Below are positions 25,743-34,959 of a stretch of 64,000 bases of DNA, piece by piece. Made by a program: the position numbers and the translations under genes. The first letter of the stretch is position 1. The number at the start of each line of letters is the position of its first letter. Below the pieces are notes generated by a model, which was given only the letters and a program-made list of their open reading frames with translations, made no database searches and was not told where the DNA came from. Source of the stretch: Mucilaginibacter sp. (GTDB lineage Bacteria > Bacteroidota > Bacteroidia > Sphingobacteriales > Sphingobacteriaceae); NCBI RefSeq assembly GCF_028288225.1, contig NZ_JAQBOC010000054.1:62001-126000 (forward strand), given 5' to 3'.

Positions 25743-27095
25743 ATGATAATCCAACAATTTTACGACAAGGGATTAGCGCATGGCTCATACGCACTTATCA
25801 GGACCGGAAAAATGGTGGTGATTGACCCTGCCCGTGATCCGCAGGCTTATTATGATTTTGCGGCTCAGCATGATGCCGACATTGTGGGTGTAATAGAAAC
25901 ACATCCCCATGCTGATTTTGTAAGCTCGCACCTGGAGATCCACAAAACAACCGGTGCTGTTATTTATACCAGCAAGCTAACAGGCGCCGAATATCCGCAT
26001 GAAACATTTGATGATGGCGATACCATACAACTAAACGATGCAAAGCTTAAAGCAATAAATACCCCGGGTCACTCACCCGATTCGATATGTATCCTGGTGG
26101 AGGATGAAGACGGCATGGAAACCGCCTTATTTACCGGCGATACCCTATTTGTTGGCGATGTTGGCCGGCCCGACCTTCGTGAAAACGTTGGCAATATTAC
26201 CGCCAAAAAAGAAGAGCTGGCCCGGCAGATGTATCATTCAACCCGCGATAAATTGATGAAGCTGCCGCACCATATAATAGTTTACCCGGCACATGGCCCT
26301 GGTTCGTTATGCGGTAAAAATATGAGTGCTGACTTACAAAGCACCATAGGCCGCGAACTACGCGAAAATTATGCATTGCAGCTGATGGATGAATTACAAT
26401 TTGTTAAAACACTTACTACCGACCAGCCATTTGTACCTAAATATTTTGGGCATGATGTTGAAACCAATAAAAAAGGGGCACCATCATTTAACGATAGTGT
26501 TAATGCTGTAATCAAACCCGGTCAGGATGCTGTATTAGAAAAGGGCACGCTTGTTATTGATACGCGACCTAAGCATGATTTTAGGAACGGCCATGTAAAA
26601 GGAGCTATTAACCTGCAGAATGGCGACAAATTTGAAACCTGGCTGGGGTCAATAGTTAACCCTGACGAGGCGTTTTATTTGATTGCAGCTGATGAAGCTG
26701 AATTAGATATAATGATAAAAAAGGCAGCCAAAATTGGTTACGAGCAAAATATTAAAGCGGCCATATTAAGCCCTGCTTCAGCGACGGAAAAATCTGCAGA
26801 ACTGGATTTATCCGATTTTGTACGGCACACAGAAAACTATATCGTGGTTGATGTGCGTAACAGGAATGAAACAGAAGAAAAATTGATATTTAAAAGCGCG
26901 ATTACCATCCCACTCCCTGAACTACGCGAAAGGATCAATGAAATCCCTGCAGATAAACCGATAGTGGTACATTGTGCTGCAGGTTACAGATCAGCAGCAG
27001 CGTTAAGCATTATCAGCGGCAAGATAGATAATGTGCCTGTTTATGATTTAGAGGAAGTTGTAGTAGAGATTGCTAATCAGAGGGTAGCTGTTTGA
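25743..27095 (+). CDS. Metallo-beta-lactamase fold protein with two rhodanese domains (persulfide dioxygenase-like)
   Basis: A 450-residue protein. The N-terminal part (about 1-235) is an ETHE1-like metal hydrolase-fold domain with THPHADFVSSH and YPAHGPGSLCG; such proteins oxidise persulfides to sulfite with iron. Then come two rhodanese domains: the first (about 255-345, IDTRPKHDFRNGHVKGA) lacks a cysteine at the active position, the second (about 365-450) has HCAAGYRSA with a catalytic Cys. The layout resembles CstB, in which sulfane sulfur is oxidised and transferred. Role in sulfide detoxification is inferred from family. Another ATG two codons earlier is unlikely to be used, given the promoter position. 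Confidence 0.88.
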   Translation: MIIQQFYDKGLAHGSYALIRTGKMVVIDPARDPQAYYDFAAQHDADIVGVIETHPHADFVSSHLEIHKTTGAVIYTSKLTGAEYPHETFDDGDTIQLNDAKLKAINTPGHSPDSICILVEDEDGMETALFTGDTLFVGDVGRPDLRENVGNITAKKEELARQMYHSTRDKLMKLPHHIIVYPAHGPGSLCGKNMSADLQSTIGRELRENYALQLMDELQFVKTLTTDQPFVPKYFGHDVETNKKGAPSFNDSVNAVIKPGQDAVLEKGTLVIDTRPKHDFRNGHVKGAINLQNGDKFETWLGSIVNPDEAFYLIAADEAELDIMIKKAAKIGYEQNIKAAILSPASATEKSAELDLSDFVRHTENYIVVDVRNRNETEEKLIFKSAITIPLPELRERINEIPADKPIVVHCAAGYRSAAALSIISGKIDNVPVYDLEEVVVEIANQRVAV

Positions 27096-27145
27096 GTTCA
27101 GCAATAATCGGCGCAATCCTTTTAAAATCGGTGCAATCATAAAAT

Positions 27146-27826
27146 ATGCTTAAAATAGTACAAACTGCCGACGGGTCAAACACCATTTACAACGCGCTGG
27201 TTGGTGAAAACTACCATTCAAAACATGGCGCGCTGCAGGAGAGCAGGCATGTATTTGTAAATTCGGGCCTGCAATACTTTTTGGATGGAGCAGCAGATTT
27301 GGAAGCGCCCGTTTCAGTATTAGAAGTTGGTTTTGGCACCGGCTTAAACTTCTTGTTAAGCGCCGATCTTTGTGATCAAAAACATATCAACCTAAATTAT
27401 ACCGGCATTGAAGCCTATCCCTTAACAAAAGAAATGATCGGCCAAACCGGATATGATCAATATGTTTCGACGGAGCTATGGCAACAATTTATTGAACAAT
27501 ATGCTAATGCTTTAAGCAGAGAAATATCCATAAGCCCTAATTGCAAACTGCAAATTGCAAATACTCCCTTACTAAACTTTCAATCTGCACAACAATATGA
27601 TATTATTTATTTTGATGCCTTTGCTGCGGCGTATCAGCCGGAAATGTGGGATGAAACAGCCATCGGTCATACCATACAATACTTAAAGCCGGGCGGGGTG
27701 TTTGTTACTTACGCCATTACAGGCAACTTAAAACGCGCAATAAAGGCTTTAGACTGCAAGGTGGAGAAAGCACCTGGCGCACCGGGTAAAAGAGAAATGC
27801 TGCGGGCCGTGAAAATAAACCGCTGA
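27146..27826 (+). CDS. mnmD: tRNA mnm5(s2)U34 methyltransferase, MnmD type
   Basis: A 226-residue SAM-dependent methyltransferase corresponding to the methylating half of MnmC without the FAD oxidase half. Seen: GENYHSKHGALQESRHVFV at the start, the SAM motif VLEVGFGTGLNFLL (about 61-74), and YFDAFAAAYQPEMWD in the middle, which are diagnostic for the DUF752/MnmC N-terminal family. It would complete the 5-methylaminomethyl group on the wobble uridine of some tRNAs. It lies 50 bases after the MBL-rhodanese gene, with a short direct repeat (AATCGGCGCAATC, AATCGGTGCAATC) in between. A shared transcript is possible. Confidence 0.9.
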   Translation: MLKIVQTADGSNTIYNALVGENYHSKHGALQESRHVFVNSGLQYFLDGAADLEAPVSVLEVGFGTGLNFLLSADLCDQKHINLNYTGIEAYPLTKEMIGQTGYDQYVSTELWQQFIEQYANALSREISISPNCKLQIANTPLLNFQSAQQYDIIYFDAFAAAYQPEMWDETAIGHTIQYLKPGGVFVTYAITGNLKRAIKALDCKVEKAPGAPGKREMLRAVKINR

Positions 27827-27893
27827 TTTTTTTGATTATTTGATTTCGCTGATTTTTAAAAATTCTAAAAAATATCTTCAAAAAGCCGACAAT

Positions 27894-28643
27894 TCATCCT
27901 CTCACCAAATAAGCATTTGGAACATTCTTTGGCGTATAATCAATGCCGAAAGCATGTTTAATCAACAGCGATACAACAGCTGTAACCGTTTTTTCCTTCC
28001 GGTGCATTTGCGGTAATGATCCCATCATGGCATAGCTGATTGGGTTTGCCGCCGGGATAAAGGTTTCCCATTCATAACCTTTGCCCCATATAAATCCTTT
28101 AACTGTGATGAGTAATTCTGCTGAATTTTGGAGCAGGAAATCCAGCATCCCGGCAGAATTATTGCTGTTTTGGTTAACTGTATGAAAAATTGGGGTATGC
28201 CCGCCAAAACCATATTCATCCAATGCTGCTTTTGCATTTACGTCTGCTCCATTTTGCACCAATACCTTTGCACAGTTAGTGCTGTTATATTCAGCACAGA
28301 AATGCAGCAGCGTACCACCGGTTAAAGGGGTATAGGTATTATTGAACAATGAATAGGTTTTGGATATAATGTCCGCATCGTTACCAATCAATTCTTTTAA
28401 CTTTTCAGCACCATCAATAAAAACAGCCAGCAGGGCCTTATCGTCAAACTGCAGACCGGCATCAATAAATAATTTTACACAATCTCTAAACCGGGGAGTA
28501 CGGGTGTACATCTCAACCATTGTTGTAAAAAGAGGCATACCATCATGAATTTCATTAGGGCTGCCGCCCTGCTCAAAGTACCTGCTGATCCCTTCAACAG
28601 AATGTACTTCAATATCATAAAGTAATTGGCTGTAATTGGGCAT
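27894..28643 (-). CDS. Ankyrin-repeat protein
   Basis: A 249-residue protein with ankyrin-type repeats in the middle: GGTLLHFCAEYNSTNCAKVL with VQNGADVNA, then GGHTPIFHTVNQ with MLDFLLQNSAEL. Flanking parts are helical and fit degenerate repeats (for example SVEGISRYFEQGGSPNEIHDG). No signal peptide, so likely cytosolic. Ankyrin proteins bind other proteins; the partner is unknown. It is convergent with mnmD and shares no operon. Confidence 0.8.
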   Translation of the reverse strand: MPNYSQLLYDIEVHSVEGISRYFEQGGSPNEIHDGMPLFTTMVEMYTRTPRFRDCVKLFIDAGLQFDDKALLAVFIDGAEKLKELIGNDADIISKTYSLFNNTYTPLTGGTLLHFCAEYNSTNCAKVLVQNGADVNAKAALDEYGFGGHTPIFHTVNQNSNNSAGMLDFLLQNSAELLITVKGFIWGKGYEWETFIPAANPISYAMMGSLPQMHRKEKTVTAVVSLLIKHAFGIDYTPKNVPNAYLVRG

Positions 28644-28738
28644 GGTAAATGTTTCTGTTTGATAGATAAAGTTAGGCGAATTTTCAGAACTTTTAAAAGT
28701 CGATTAAATAACTAATCAGACTTTCCAGACTTAAACCT

Positions 28739-28746
28739 TATTTTTG
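28739..28746 (+). promoter_or_regulatory. -7 promoter element TATTTTTG before mazG
   Basis: An exact TAnnTTTG match 52 bases before the ATG at 28799. The leader carries the word repeat AATTCGTG(T/C)AATT twice. Confidence 0.45.
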
Positions 28747-28798
28747 CGCTTAATTCGTGTAATTCGAAAAAATTCGTGCAATTTGTGATTATAAACTT

Positions 28799-29602
28799 AT
28801 GCCATTAACACCTCCATCTACCGCATCAACGCCTGAAACTGCCTTTTCCAGGCTGCTCACCATTATGGACGATCTGCGCCTTAATTGCCCCTGGGATAAA
28901 AAGCAAACGCTGGAGAGCCTGCGCCATTTAACCATTGAGGAGACCTACGAGCTATCAGATGCAATTTTAAGCGCTGATATGCCCGAGATTAAGAAGGAAC
29001 TGGGTGATATCATGCTGCACCTTGTTTTTTATGCTCGTATAGCCTCTGAAACCAATGATTTTAATATTACTGATGTACTGAACAGTATCTGCGATAAGCT
29101 GGTTAATAGGCACCCGCATATTTACAGCGATGTTGAAGTGCAGGACGAGAACGATGTAAAGCGCAACTGGGAACAGATAAAGTTAAAAGAAGGAAATAAA
29201 TCAGTATTAGGCGGTGTGCCTGCATCATTGCCCGCGCTGGTAAAAGCATCACGCATACAGGAAAAGGCCCGGGGGGTGGGGTTTGACTGGGAAGAAAAAA
29301 AACAGGTATGGGCTAAGGTTGAAGAAGAACTGCAGGAATTTAAAAATGAATTTAATGCCGAAGATGAAAGCACTATTGATCATGAAAAAGCTGAAGGCGA
29401 GTTTGGCGACCTGCTTTTTTCTCTTATTAATTACGCCAGGTTTATAAATATTAACCCGGAAGATGCTTTGGAGAAAACAAATTATAAATTTATCAAACGT
29501 TTTCAATACCTGGAACGTAAAGCTGCCGAGAATGGGCAGGCTTTACAAAATATGAGCCTTGCCGAGATGGATATATTTTGGGAAGAGGCAAAAAGAATTT
29601 AA
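28799..29602 (+). CDS. mazG: Nucleoside triphosphate pyrophosphohydrolase MazG
   Basis: A 267-residue enzyme that cleaves nucleoside triphosphates to monophosphates and pyrophosphate, cleaning the pool or lowering ppGpp-related signals. The first MazG domain has NCPWDKKQTLESLRHLTIEETYE, with the metal-binding Glu47, Glu48 and Glu51; the second has WAKVEEELQEFKNEF and GDLLFSLINYAR. Two domains and this length match the E. coli type. No mazEF pair lies nearby. Confidence 0.95.
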   Translation: MPLTPPSTASTPETAFSRLLTIMDDLRLNCPWDKKQTLESLRHLTIEETYELSDAILSADMPEIKKELGDIMLHLVFYARIASETNDFNITDVLNSICDKLVNRHPHIYSDVEVQDENDVKRNWEQIKLKEGNKSVLGGVPASLPALVKASRIQEKARGVGFDWEEKKQVWAKVEEELQEFKNEFNAEDESTIDHEKAEGEFGDLLFSLINYARFININPEDALEKTNYKFIKRFQYLERKAAENGQALQNMSLAEMDIFWEEAKRI

Positions 29603-29664
29603 AATATGATGATAATTGTAGCGTTGATAAAAGTGTTAACGTAACCAATTAAACACCATTAATT

Positions 29665-30111
29665 ATGAAACTAAAATTACTATACGTATTACCGTTATTG
29701 GCAATATTAACAGGCGGATGCCTGGGCGGCGGCAATAAAACAGCCCCTACACCTATTCCTGATGGCACTTATTCGGGACAATTCAGGCTTTTACATATCC
29801 ACACCGATCGTATTACTATCGATACTGTAAAAACAAACATAGTAGTGTACATGTCGCCATCATCAACCTATACAGTTACCGGTGATACTTCAACTGTTCA
29901 TGCCGGCAGCAAGGGCAGCTTTAGAGCAGATCCGGTTAATAACGTAATTACTTTTACTGATAATACGTATTCGAGTACAGCCCCGGTAACTAAAACACAC
30001 CTTACAGGCACATATGCTTATGCTTATGACGGTGTCAATTTTAAAATGGAAGCGTATGGTGCCCAGGATACGCTCAGACTTCAATATGATCTGAAAAAAA
30101 CAGGTAACTAA
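29665..30111 (+). CDS. Small lipoprotein of unknown function
   Basis: A 148-residue protein with a lipoprotein signal peptide (lipobox LTGGC, Cys19) and a Gly/Pro linker, followed by a beta-strand-rich body with many Thr and Ser. The pattern DGTYSGQFRLLHIHTDR resembles small lipocalin-like Bacteroidota lipoproteins. Function unknown. A strong hairpin terminator follows, so it is a separate transcript. Confidence 0.75.
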   Translation: MKLKLLYVLPLLAILTGGCLGGGNKTAPTPIPDGTYSGQFRLLHIHTDRITIDTVKTNIVVYMSPSSTYTVTGDTSTVHAGSKGSFRADPVNNVITFTDNTYSSTAPVTKTHLTGTYAYAYDGVNFKMEAYGAQDTLRLQYDLKKTGN

Positions 30112-30136
30112 TAAATTTGCCGATCCGTTTTAAAAC

Positions 30137-30166
30137 AAGCCGGCCTTAAAAAACCGGCTTTATAAT
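30137..30166 (+). terminator. Hairpin terminator after the lipoprotein gene
   Basis: AAGCCGG and CCGGCTT form a perfect 7-base stem with a 10-base loop, followed by TATAATTT. It lies 26 bases after the stop codon. Confidence 0.75.
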
Positions 30167-30291
30167 TTGAATACCCCCATATTTAAATAATACTTCCGTA
30201 AACTAAATTTCAATTTATTGTAGCGAATTTATTCATTGTTGCGTACTGGATATAAATGAACAATAAATTTGAGCTGAATTAAACACATTTG

Positions 30292-30858
30292 ATGCATCAA
30301 CCGCGGGGCATTGCTGAAGATGAAATAATTGGCAAGTGCAAAACAGGCAGCTTAAAATATCAGGAACTGCTTTATAAGCAGTTCTATGGCTATGCCATGG
30401 GTATCGGCCTGCGCTATAGTATTAGCCGTGATGATGCTTTGGAAGTTGTTAACGATGCTTTTATTAAAGTATTTAACAATATAAAAAGCTACAACAGCGA
30501 CAGGCCCTTTAAAGCCTGGTTGCGCACTATTATAGTTAACACTGCTATTGACCGCCGGCGTAAGGACCTGAAATTTCAGCTGCATGTTGAAATTGATAAT
30601 GCAACGCCGATTGGCACCAGCATAAATGCAGTTGAAAATTTAAATGTGCAGGACATTTTAAAATTGATGCAGCGATTACCGGCAATGCAGCTTACCGTTT
30701 TCAATTTATATGAAATAGATGGCTATAGTCATGATGAAATAGCAAAGCTGTTGACTATCCCCGAAAGCTCATCAAGGGTTTACCTGAGCAGGGCTAAAGA
30801 AAAATTAAGGAATATATTACGATCAGAAGAGCATAACCATGGACGATCAGTTGGATAA
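30292..30858 (+). CDS. ECF-type RNA polymerase sigma factor
   Basis: A 188-residue sigma-70 family factor with region 2 (about 25-90, YGYAMGIGLRYSISRDDALEVVNDAFIKVF and FKAWLRTIIVNTAIDRRR) and region 4 (about 125-180, LPAMQLTVFNLYEIDGYSHDEIAKLLTIPESSSRVYLSRAKEKL). I start at the ATG at 30292 rather than the TTG one codon earlier. It overlaps the next gene by 20 bases, so translation is coupled to its membrane-bound partner, which probably controls it. Confidence 0.93.
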   Translation: MHQPRGIAEDEIIGKCKTGSLKYQELLYKQFYGYAMGIGLRYSISRDDALEVVNDAFIKVFNNIKSYNSDRPFKAWLRTIIVNTAIDRRRKDLKFQLHVEIDNATPIGTSINAVENLNVQDILKLMQRLPAMQLTVFNLYEIDGYSHDEIAKLLTIPESSSRVYLSRAKEKLRNILRSEEHNHGRSVG

Positions 30859-32167
30859 CGACTTAAAGAACCGCATAAGGGAGGTGTTCGATGATTTCGA
30901 AGACCCTTCTGCCGATGAGGGCTGGTTGCTGCTAAGGGAGAAATTTCCTGAAGAGCAATCAAAGCGGCGCGCGTTTGCCTGGCTGTGGTGGGGTTCGGCG
31001 GCGGCAATTTTACTGGTATTTTTGGGTGTTGGCTTATGGATAAAAAATGCGAAGGAGCAGCCTAAAAATACTGTTGTCAAAATATTAAAATACCCTAAAC
31101 GAGAAAATTTAGTTGTTAAAAAAATTCAAAAAAATACTATTCATAACACTGCCCCGGCTACAGAAAAAGGCCCGGGTAAAACGCAATCTGCCCATAATTA
31201 CCAGGCAGGATTATTACGCCCCGCTGCATTACCAGGTAATTTAACAAGTCAAACCCCTGTTAAATCAAACCAAAATTTGCCTTTAATTGATTCTCCTGGT
31301 AAAAGCACCTATATAGCTAAAAAATCGGTCGATAGTTTAAAAACATCCATTAGCAAAACAACGCTGCCTCAACTGGCCGTAAACAATGAGCCAAAAAGCG
31401 ACAAGCCAAAATCATTGGTGATGCAGGAGAAAAAACCTGAAAAATCAATTATGGCTATGTTTAATGAGGATAAAGGTTCAAAAACGCCCAAAACCGAAGA
31501 TGTGGAGCAATCAAAGAAAGTTAGGTTTGCGGTATATGCGGCCACGTACTTTAATTATTCAAAAGGGAGCGATAACCAGGTAAACATGGGTGCGGGCTTT
31601 ACATCAGATATTAAGATCAGCAATAACCTTAAACTGGTAACAGGTGTTTCTATAGCGCAAAACTCCCTAAGTTATTCAGGTTTTCCATCGGCAACGGCCC
31701 TGGTAAAAAGCAACCTTTATACGCCTGCCGCTAACGCCCAGGCCGGGACCTTTGCTGCCACATCATCGCCAACTATTAAAAATTATAATGCAAGCCTGGT
31801 TGGCCTTGATATCCCCATCAACATAAAATATGAGTTTAACCCGAAAAAAAGTGATGCTTATGTATCAATGGGGTTAAGCTCGGGCACTTTTATTGATGAA
31901 TCATATACTTATAAGTATAACTATCCGTCGTTCCTTTCCGAAAAGCTCCAGCAACCGCAGGATCAAACTACCGGGAAAAACTTCGGCAGTTTTTATTTTG
32001 CAAAAACATTGAATGTTGCTGTTGGCATTGGCTATCCTTTTGGCAAAAACCGGCTTGTAATTGAACCGTTTTTAAAATACCCGCTTGATGGCTTGGGTTC
32101 GCAAAATCTTCGCTTTGGCGCTGGGGGATTAAACCTGAAACTAAACTTTCAATCATCACATAAATGA
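30839..32167 (+). CDS. Fused anti-sigma-like membrane protein with outer-membrane beta-barrel-like C-terminus
   Basis: A 442-residue protein coupled to the sigma factor by a 20-base overlap. Parts in order: an acidic cytosolic start (1-40, with DDFEDPSADEGWLLLREKF), a single membrane helix (about 46-68), a long low-complexity linker rich in Lys, Pro, Ser (70-220), and a C-terminal domain (about 225-442) with alternating strands and the look of a PorT/OmpW-like beta-barrel ending KLNFQSSHK. The N-terminus probably binds the sigma factor. One chain cannot easily sit in both membranes unless the linker spans the periplasm, which its length would allow (inference). Such fusions occur in Bacteroidota. 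Confidence 0.75.
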   Translation: MDDQLDNDLKNRIREVFDDFEDPSADEGWLLLREKFPEEQSKRRAFAWLWWGSAAAILLVFLGVGLWIKNAKEQPKNTVVKILKYPKRENLVVKKIQKNTIHNTAPATEKGPGKTQSAHNYQAGLLRPAALPGNLTSQTPVKSNQNLPLIDSPGKSTYIAKKSVDSLKTSISKTTLPQLAVNNEPKSDKPKSLVMQEKKPEKSIMAMFNEDKGSKTPKTEDVEQSKKVRFAVYAATYFNYSKGSDNQVNMGAGFTSDIKISNNLKLVTGVSIAQNSLSYSGFPSATALVKSNLYTPAANAQAGTFAATSSPTIKNYNASLVGLDIPINIKYEFNPKKSDAYVSMGLSSGTFIDESYTYKYNYPSFLSEKLQQPQDQTTGKNFGSFYFAKTLNVAVGIGYPFGKNRLVIEPFLKYPLDGLGSQNLRFGAGGLNLKLNFQSSHK

Positions 32168-32291
32168 AAACGCGTTTCATAAACCTTTTTCAGCACTTTT
32201 TATTTTATCCAGCGTTAATGCGCAAAAAATAGAACTGTCTGCGCAGGCCAATTCCGTACTACTCCATTTATTCAGGCATGGTCAAAGTTAA
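32164..32291 (+). pseudogene. Frameshifted remnant of an exported beta-barrel protein gene
   Basis: It begins with ATGAAAACGCG overlapping the end of the previous gene. The first frame ends after 22 codons, but shifting the frame near base 32180 gives PFSALFILSSVNAQ, a clear signal-peptide end, then KIELSAQANSVLLHLF before a stop. The join of a good signal peptide and a beta-like mature start in two frames indicates a decayed gene whose remainder is gone. Confidence 0.6.
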
Positions 32292-32317
32292 AACCTTTTA
32301 TCTTTTGCCTTTTACCT

Positions 32318-33538
32318 CTATTTAAACTGAATAGCCCTTACCGGCTCAATGCGGGTTACCAGCATGGAAGGGCCTATCATTACCAGTAAACATATTATCA
32401 GCGTGCCGATATTTAAAATCAGCAACTCAATCCAGTTAAATTGTATGGGTACAAAGCTCATGTAATAAGATGCCTGATCGAGCTGAAAAAAATGAGTTTG
32501 CGATTGAAATACACCTACTCCAATACCAAACATATTGCCAAACAGCATCCCTAAACCTATCAGGTAAAACGCATTATATAAAAACACTTTTTGTATGGCC
32601 CAGTTATTGGCACCCATTGCCTTTAGGATGCCTATCGTGGGGGTACGTTCAACAATCATTATTAACAGGGCCGAAATCATGTTTATAACGGCAACCAATA
32701 TCATTAATATTAAAACCACCTTGGTATTCCCGTCAAGCAGATCGAGCCAGCCGAATATAACGCCATAATTTTCCGTCACGGTATATGATTTCAGTTTAGT
32801 TGGCAGTATGTTATCAATATTGTTAGCCGAATTATTTATATCATCAAAATCATTTACCCGGATTTCGTAACCGCCAATTTCATCAGGTTTCCAGCCATTG
32901 AGCCTGTTTATTAATGACAGATCACCTACTACATACTGTTTATCAACCTCTTCAATGCCGGTGCTATAAATACCCGTTATAGTAAATGGCCGGATTTTTA
33001 AAGGTTCCTGCACAAAATACATCAAAATTTTATCGCCTACCTTTAGTTGTAAGCGGTTGGCAGTAAATTGCGAGATCAGGAGCTGTTTTTTTGATTGAAT
33101 TGTGTCAGTAAAATCAAGCACCTTGCCGGTAATCAAATTCTTTTTAAAAAAAGCCCAATTGTACGTTTTATCAACGCCCTTTAATACTACACCTTCAATT
33201 TCGGTGCGGGTTTTTATTATACCGGGTTTCATTGCAAAAGGTGTGATAGTGTTAATATTATTAACAGTAAGCGCCTTCTTTACAAAGTCATTATCAGCCG
33301 CAAAAGGTGAATTTTCAAAAGAATTGTTCAGATCAAACTTTATCACCTGGATATCGCCGGAAAAACCACGGATCTTCTCCCTTATTTCCTGTTTAAAGCC
33401 CCTTACTATAGTAAGCGTTAATATCATAACGCCCAAACCCAGCATAATACCAATAATAGCTATGCGCACAATTAATTTTGAAAATGTGCGCTTAGACTTA
33501 AATGTTATACGGTTAGCTATAAAATAGGCGAAACTCAA
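32318..33538 (-). CDS. LolC/LolE-type ABC permease (FtsX family)
   Basis: A 406-residue inner-membrane protein with one N-terminal helix (about 22-45), a large periplasmic domain (about 50-260, MacB-like), and three C-terminal helices (about 270-300, 315-345, 370-395) of the FtsX type. The start FIANRITFKSKRTFSKLIVRIAIIGI and the VERTPTIGILKAMGAN block match lipoprotein-releasing permeases. Such proteins extract lipoproteins from the inner membrane with LolD. No lolD lies adjacent. The start codon appears to be TTG, since the nearby upstream ATG is out of frame and quickly stopped. Confidence 0.88.
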   Translation of the reverse strand: MSFAYFIANRITFKSKRTFSKLIVRIAIIGIMLGLGVMILTLTIVRGFKQEIREKIRGFSGDIQVIKFDLNNSFENSPFAADNDFVKKALTVNNINTITPFAMKPGIIKTRTEIEGVVLKGVDKTYNWAFFKKNLITGKVLDFTDTIQSKKQLLISQFTANRLQLKVGDKILMYFVQEPLKIRPFTITGIYSTGIEEVDKQYVVGDLSLINRLNGWKPDEIGGYEIRVNDFDDINNSANNIDNILPTKLKSYTVTENYGVIFGWLDLLDGNTKVVLILMILVAVINMISALLIMIVERTPTIGILKAMGANNWAIQKVFLYNAFYLIGLGMLFGNMFGIGVGVFQSQTHFFQLDQASYYMSFVPIQFNWIELLILNIGTLIICLLVMIGPSMLVTRIEPVRAIQFK

Positions 33539-33623
33539 TGCGACATGGATTTTTTGTACCTTCGCAAATATGCGGTTTTGCGATTAAAAACCGGCAGTTT
33601 TAAATAATGAACACTATTTATTT

Positions 33624-34853
33624 ATGATGAGGATAAAACTTTTTGTACAATTTTCAATAATTGCCTGTGCATTATCATGTGCAGTATTGGGTCAAAAAAG
33701 CAATTATAAGCCTGTGACCGGTATTGGTGCAAAAATTGTGACAATGATACCCGGCGCTGCCCAAACGGACCAGTATATTGATTACCTGAAAGGGAAAAAT
33801 ATAGGGATGGTTATCAATCAAACTTCAGTAATAGGTGGAAATCAAACCCTTAGTTTAGATAGCCTGATAGAGCTTGGCATCGCCATAAAAAAGATTTACG
33901 GGCCCGAACATGGTTTCAGGGGTGATGCCAGCAATGGCGCCGATGTAAATAACAGCATTGATGTTAAAACCGGGGTGCCTGTAATATCTATTTACGGCAA
34001 TAAACATTATAAACCAACGCCTTATGATCTAAAGGGTATTGACCTGGTAATATATGACATACAGGACGTTGGCGCCAGGTTCTACACCTACCTTTCAACC
34101 CTGCAATATGTTATGGAGGCCTGCGCCGAAAACAATGTTGAGCTGATGATATTAGACAGGCCCAATCCCAATGGATTTTATGTTGATGGCCCGATATTGG
34201 ACACCGCTTACCACTCATTTGTTGGCATGAACCCTATCCCGGTAGTACACGGGCTTACCACAGCCGAATATGCCAAAATGCTGAATGGCGAAGGTTGGCT
34301 AAAGAATCATGAAAAATGCAAATTAAAGATCATAAAGGTGGCTAACTACACGCATAGCACACCCTATATTTTGCCGGTAAATCCATCGCCCAACTTAAAT
34401 ACCAGTACATCTGTTTTGCTGTATCCTTCTGTATGCTTATTTGAGGGGACAACCCTTAGCCTTGGACGCGGAACCATGTTGCCGTTTTTGCAGATCGGGC
34501 ACCCGGCTTTACAGGGAAAATACACTTACTCATTTACCCCGGTAAGTATTAAAGGTATGAGCGAAGATCCGCCACAGAAAAATAAAACCTGTTATGGCAT
34601 CGACCTGAAAAATTACGATACAAATACCGAATACAACAGCGGGCAGCTTAATTTAGCATGGTTGATTGAGCTGTACAAAGCATTCCCGGATAAGGAGCAT
34701 TTTTTTAACGCTTATTTTACAAAGCTTGCCGGCACAACCGATTTAAGAAAACAAATTGAGGCAGGCAAAAGTGAAAGCCAGATAAGGGCAAGTTGGGAGC
34801 CTGGTTTAAATAAGTATAAAAGGATGCGGGCGAAGTATTTGTTATATCCGTAA
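33624..34853 (+). CDS. namZ: Exported DUF1343 protein, exo-beta-N-acetylmuramidase (NamZ-like)
   Basis: A 409-residue secreted enzyme with signal peptide (about 1-23, ending VLGQ). The DUF1343 family was shown in Bacillus subtilis (NamZ/YbbC) to release N-acetylmuramic acid from the non-reducing end of peptidoglycan fragments. Visible family blocks: GKNIGMVINQTSV, KIYGPEHGFRGDA, DLVIYDIQDVGARFYTYLSTL, LILDRPNPNGFYVDGP and CLFEGTTLSLGRGT. It would act in the periplasm in cell-wall recycling. No other recycling gene lies adjacent. The start could equally be the second Met. Confidence 0.9.
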   Translation: MMRIKLFVQFSIIACALSCAVLGQKSNYKPVTGIGAKIVTMIPGAAQTDQYIDYLKGKNIGMVINQTSVIGGNQTLSLDSLIELGIAIKKIYGPEHGFRGDASNGADVNNSIDVKTGVPVISIYGNKHYKPTPYDLKGIDLVIYDIQDVGARFYTYLSTLQYVMEACAENNVELMILDRPNPNGFYVDGPILDTAYHSFVGMNPIPVVHGLTTAEYAKMLNGEGWLKNHEKCKLKIIKVANYTHSTPYILPVNPSPNLNTSTSVLLYPSVCLFEGTTLSLGRGTMLPFLQIGHPALQGKYTYSFTPVSIKGMSEDPPQKNKTCYGIDLKNYDTNTEYNSGQLNLAWLIELYKAFPDKEHFFNAYFTKLAGTTDLRKQIEAGKSESQIRASWEPGLNKYKRMRAKYLLYP

Positions 34854-34855
34854 GG

Positions 34856-34886
34856 GAATGCGGAAGTGGGAATGCCGATTGCGGAA
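34856..34886. repeat. Copy of the GGAATGCCGATTGCGGAAT repeat
   Basis: This segment after the muramidase gene matches the sequence that opens the repeat array at 25360-25396 (GAATGCGGAAGT, then GGAATGCCGATTGCGGAAT). It links the two intergenic regions as members of one dispersed family. Confidence 0.65.
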
Positions 34887-34959
34887 TGTTTTAAATGTGG
34901 AGTTGCGTCACCTGCAACAGCTTTTTTGGAGAGGCATTAAATCTTGTTCTTTTTTAGAA

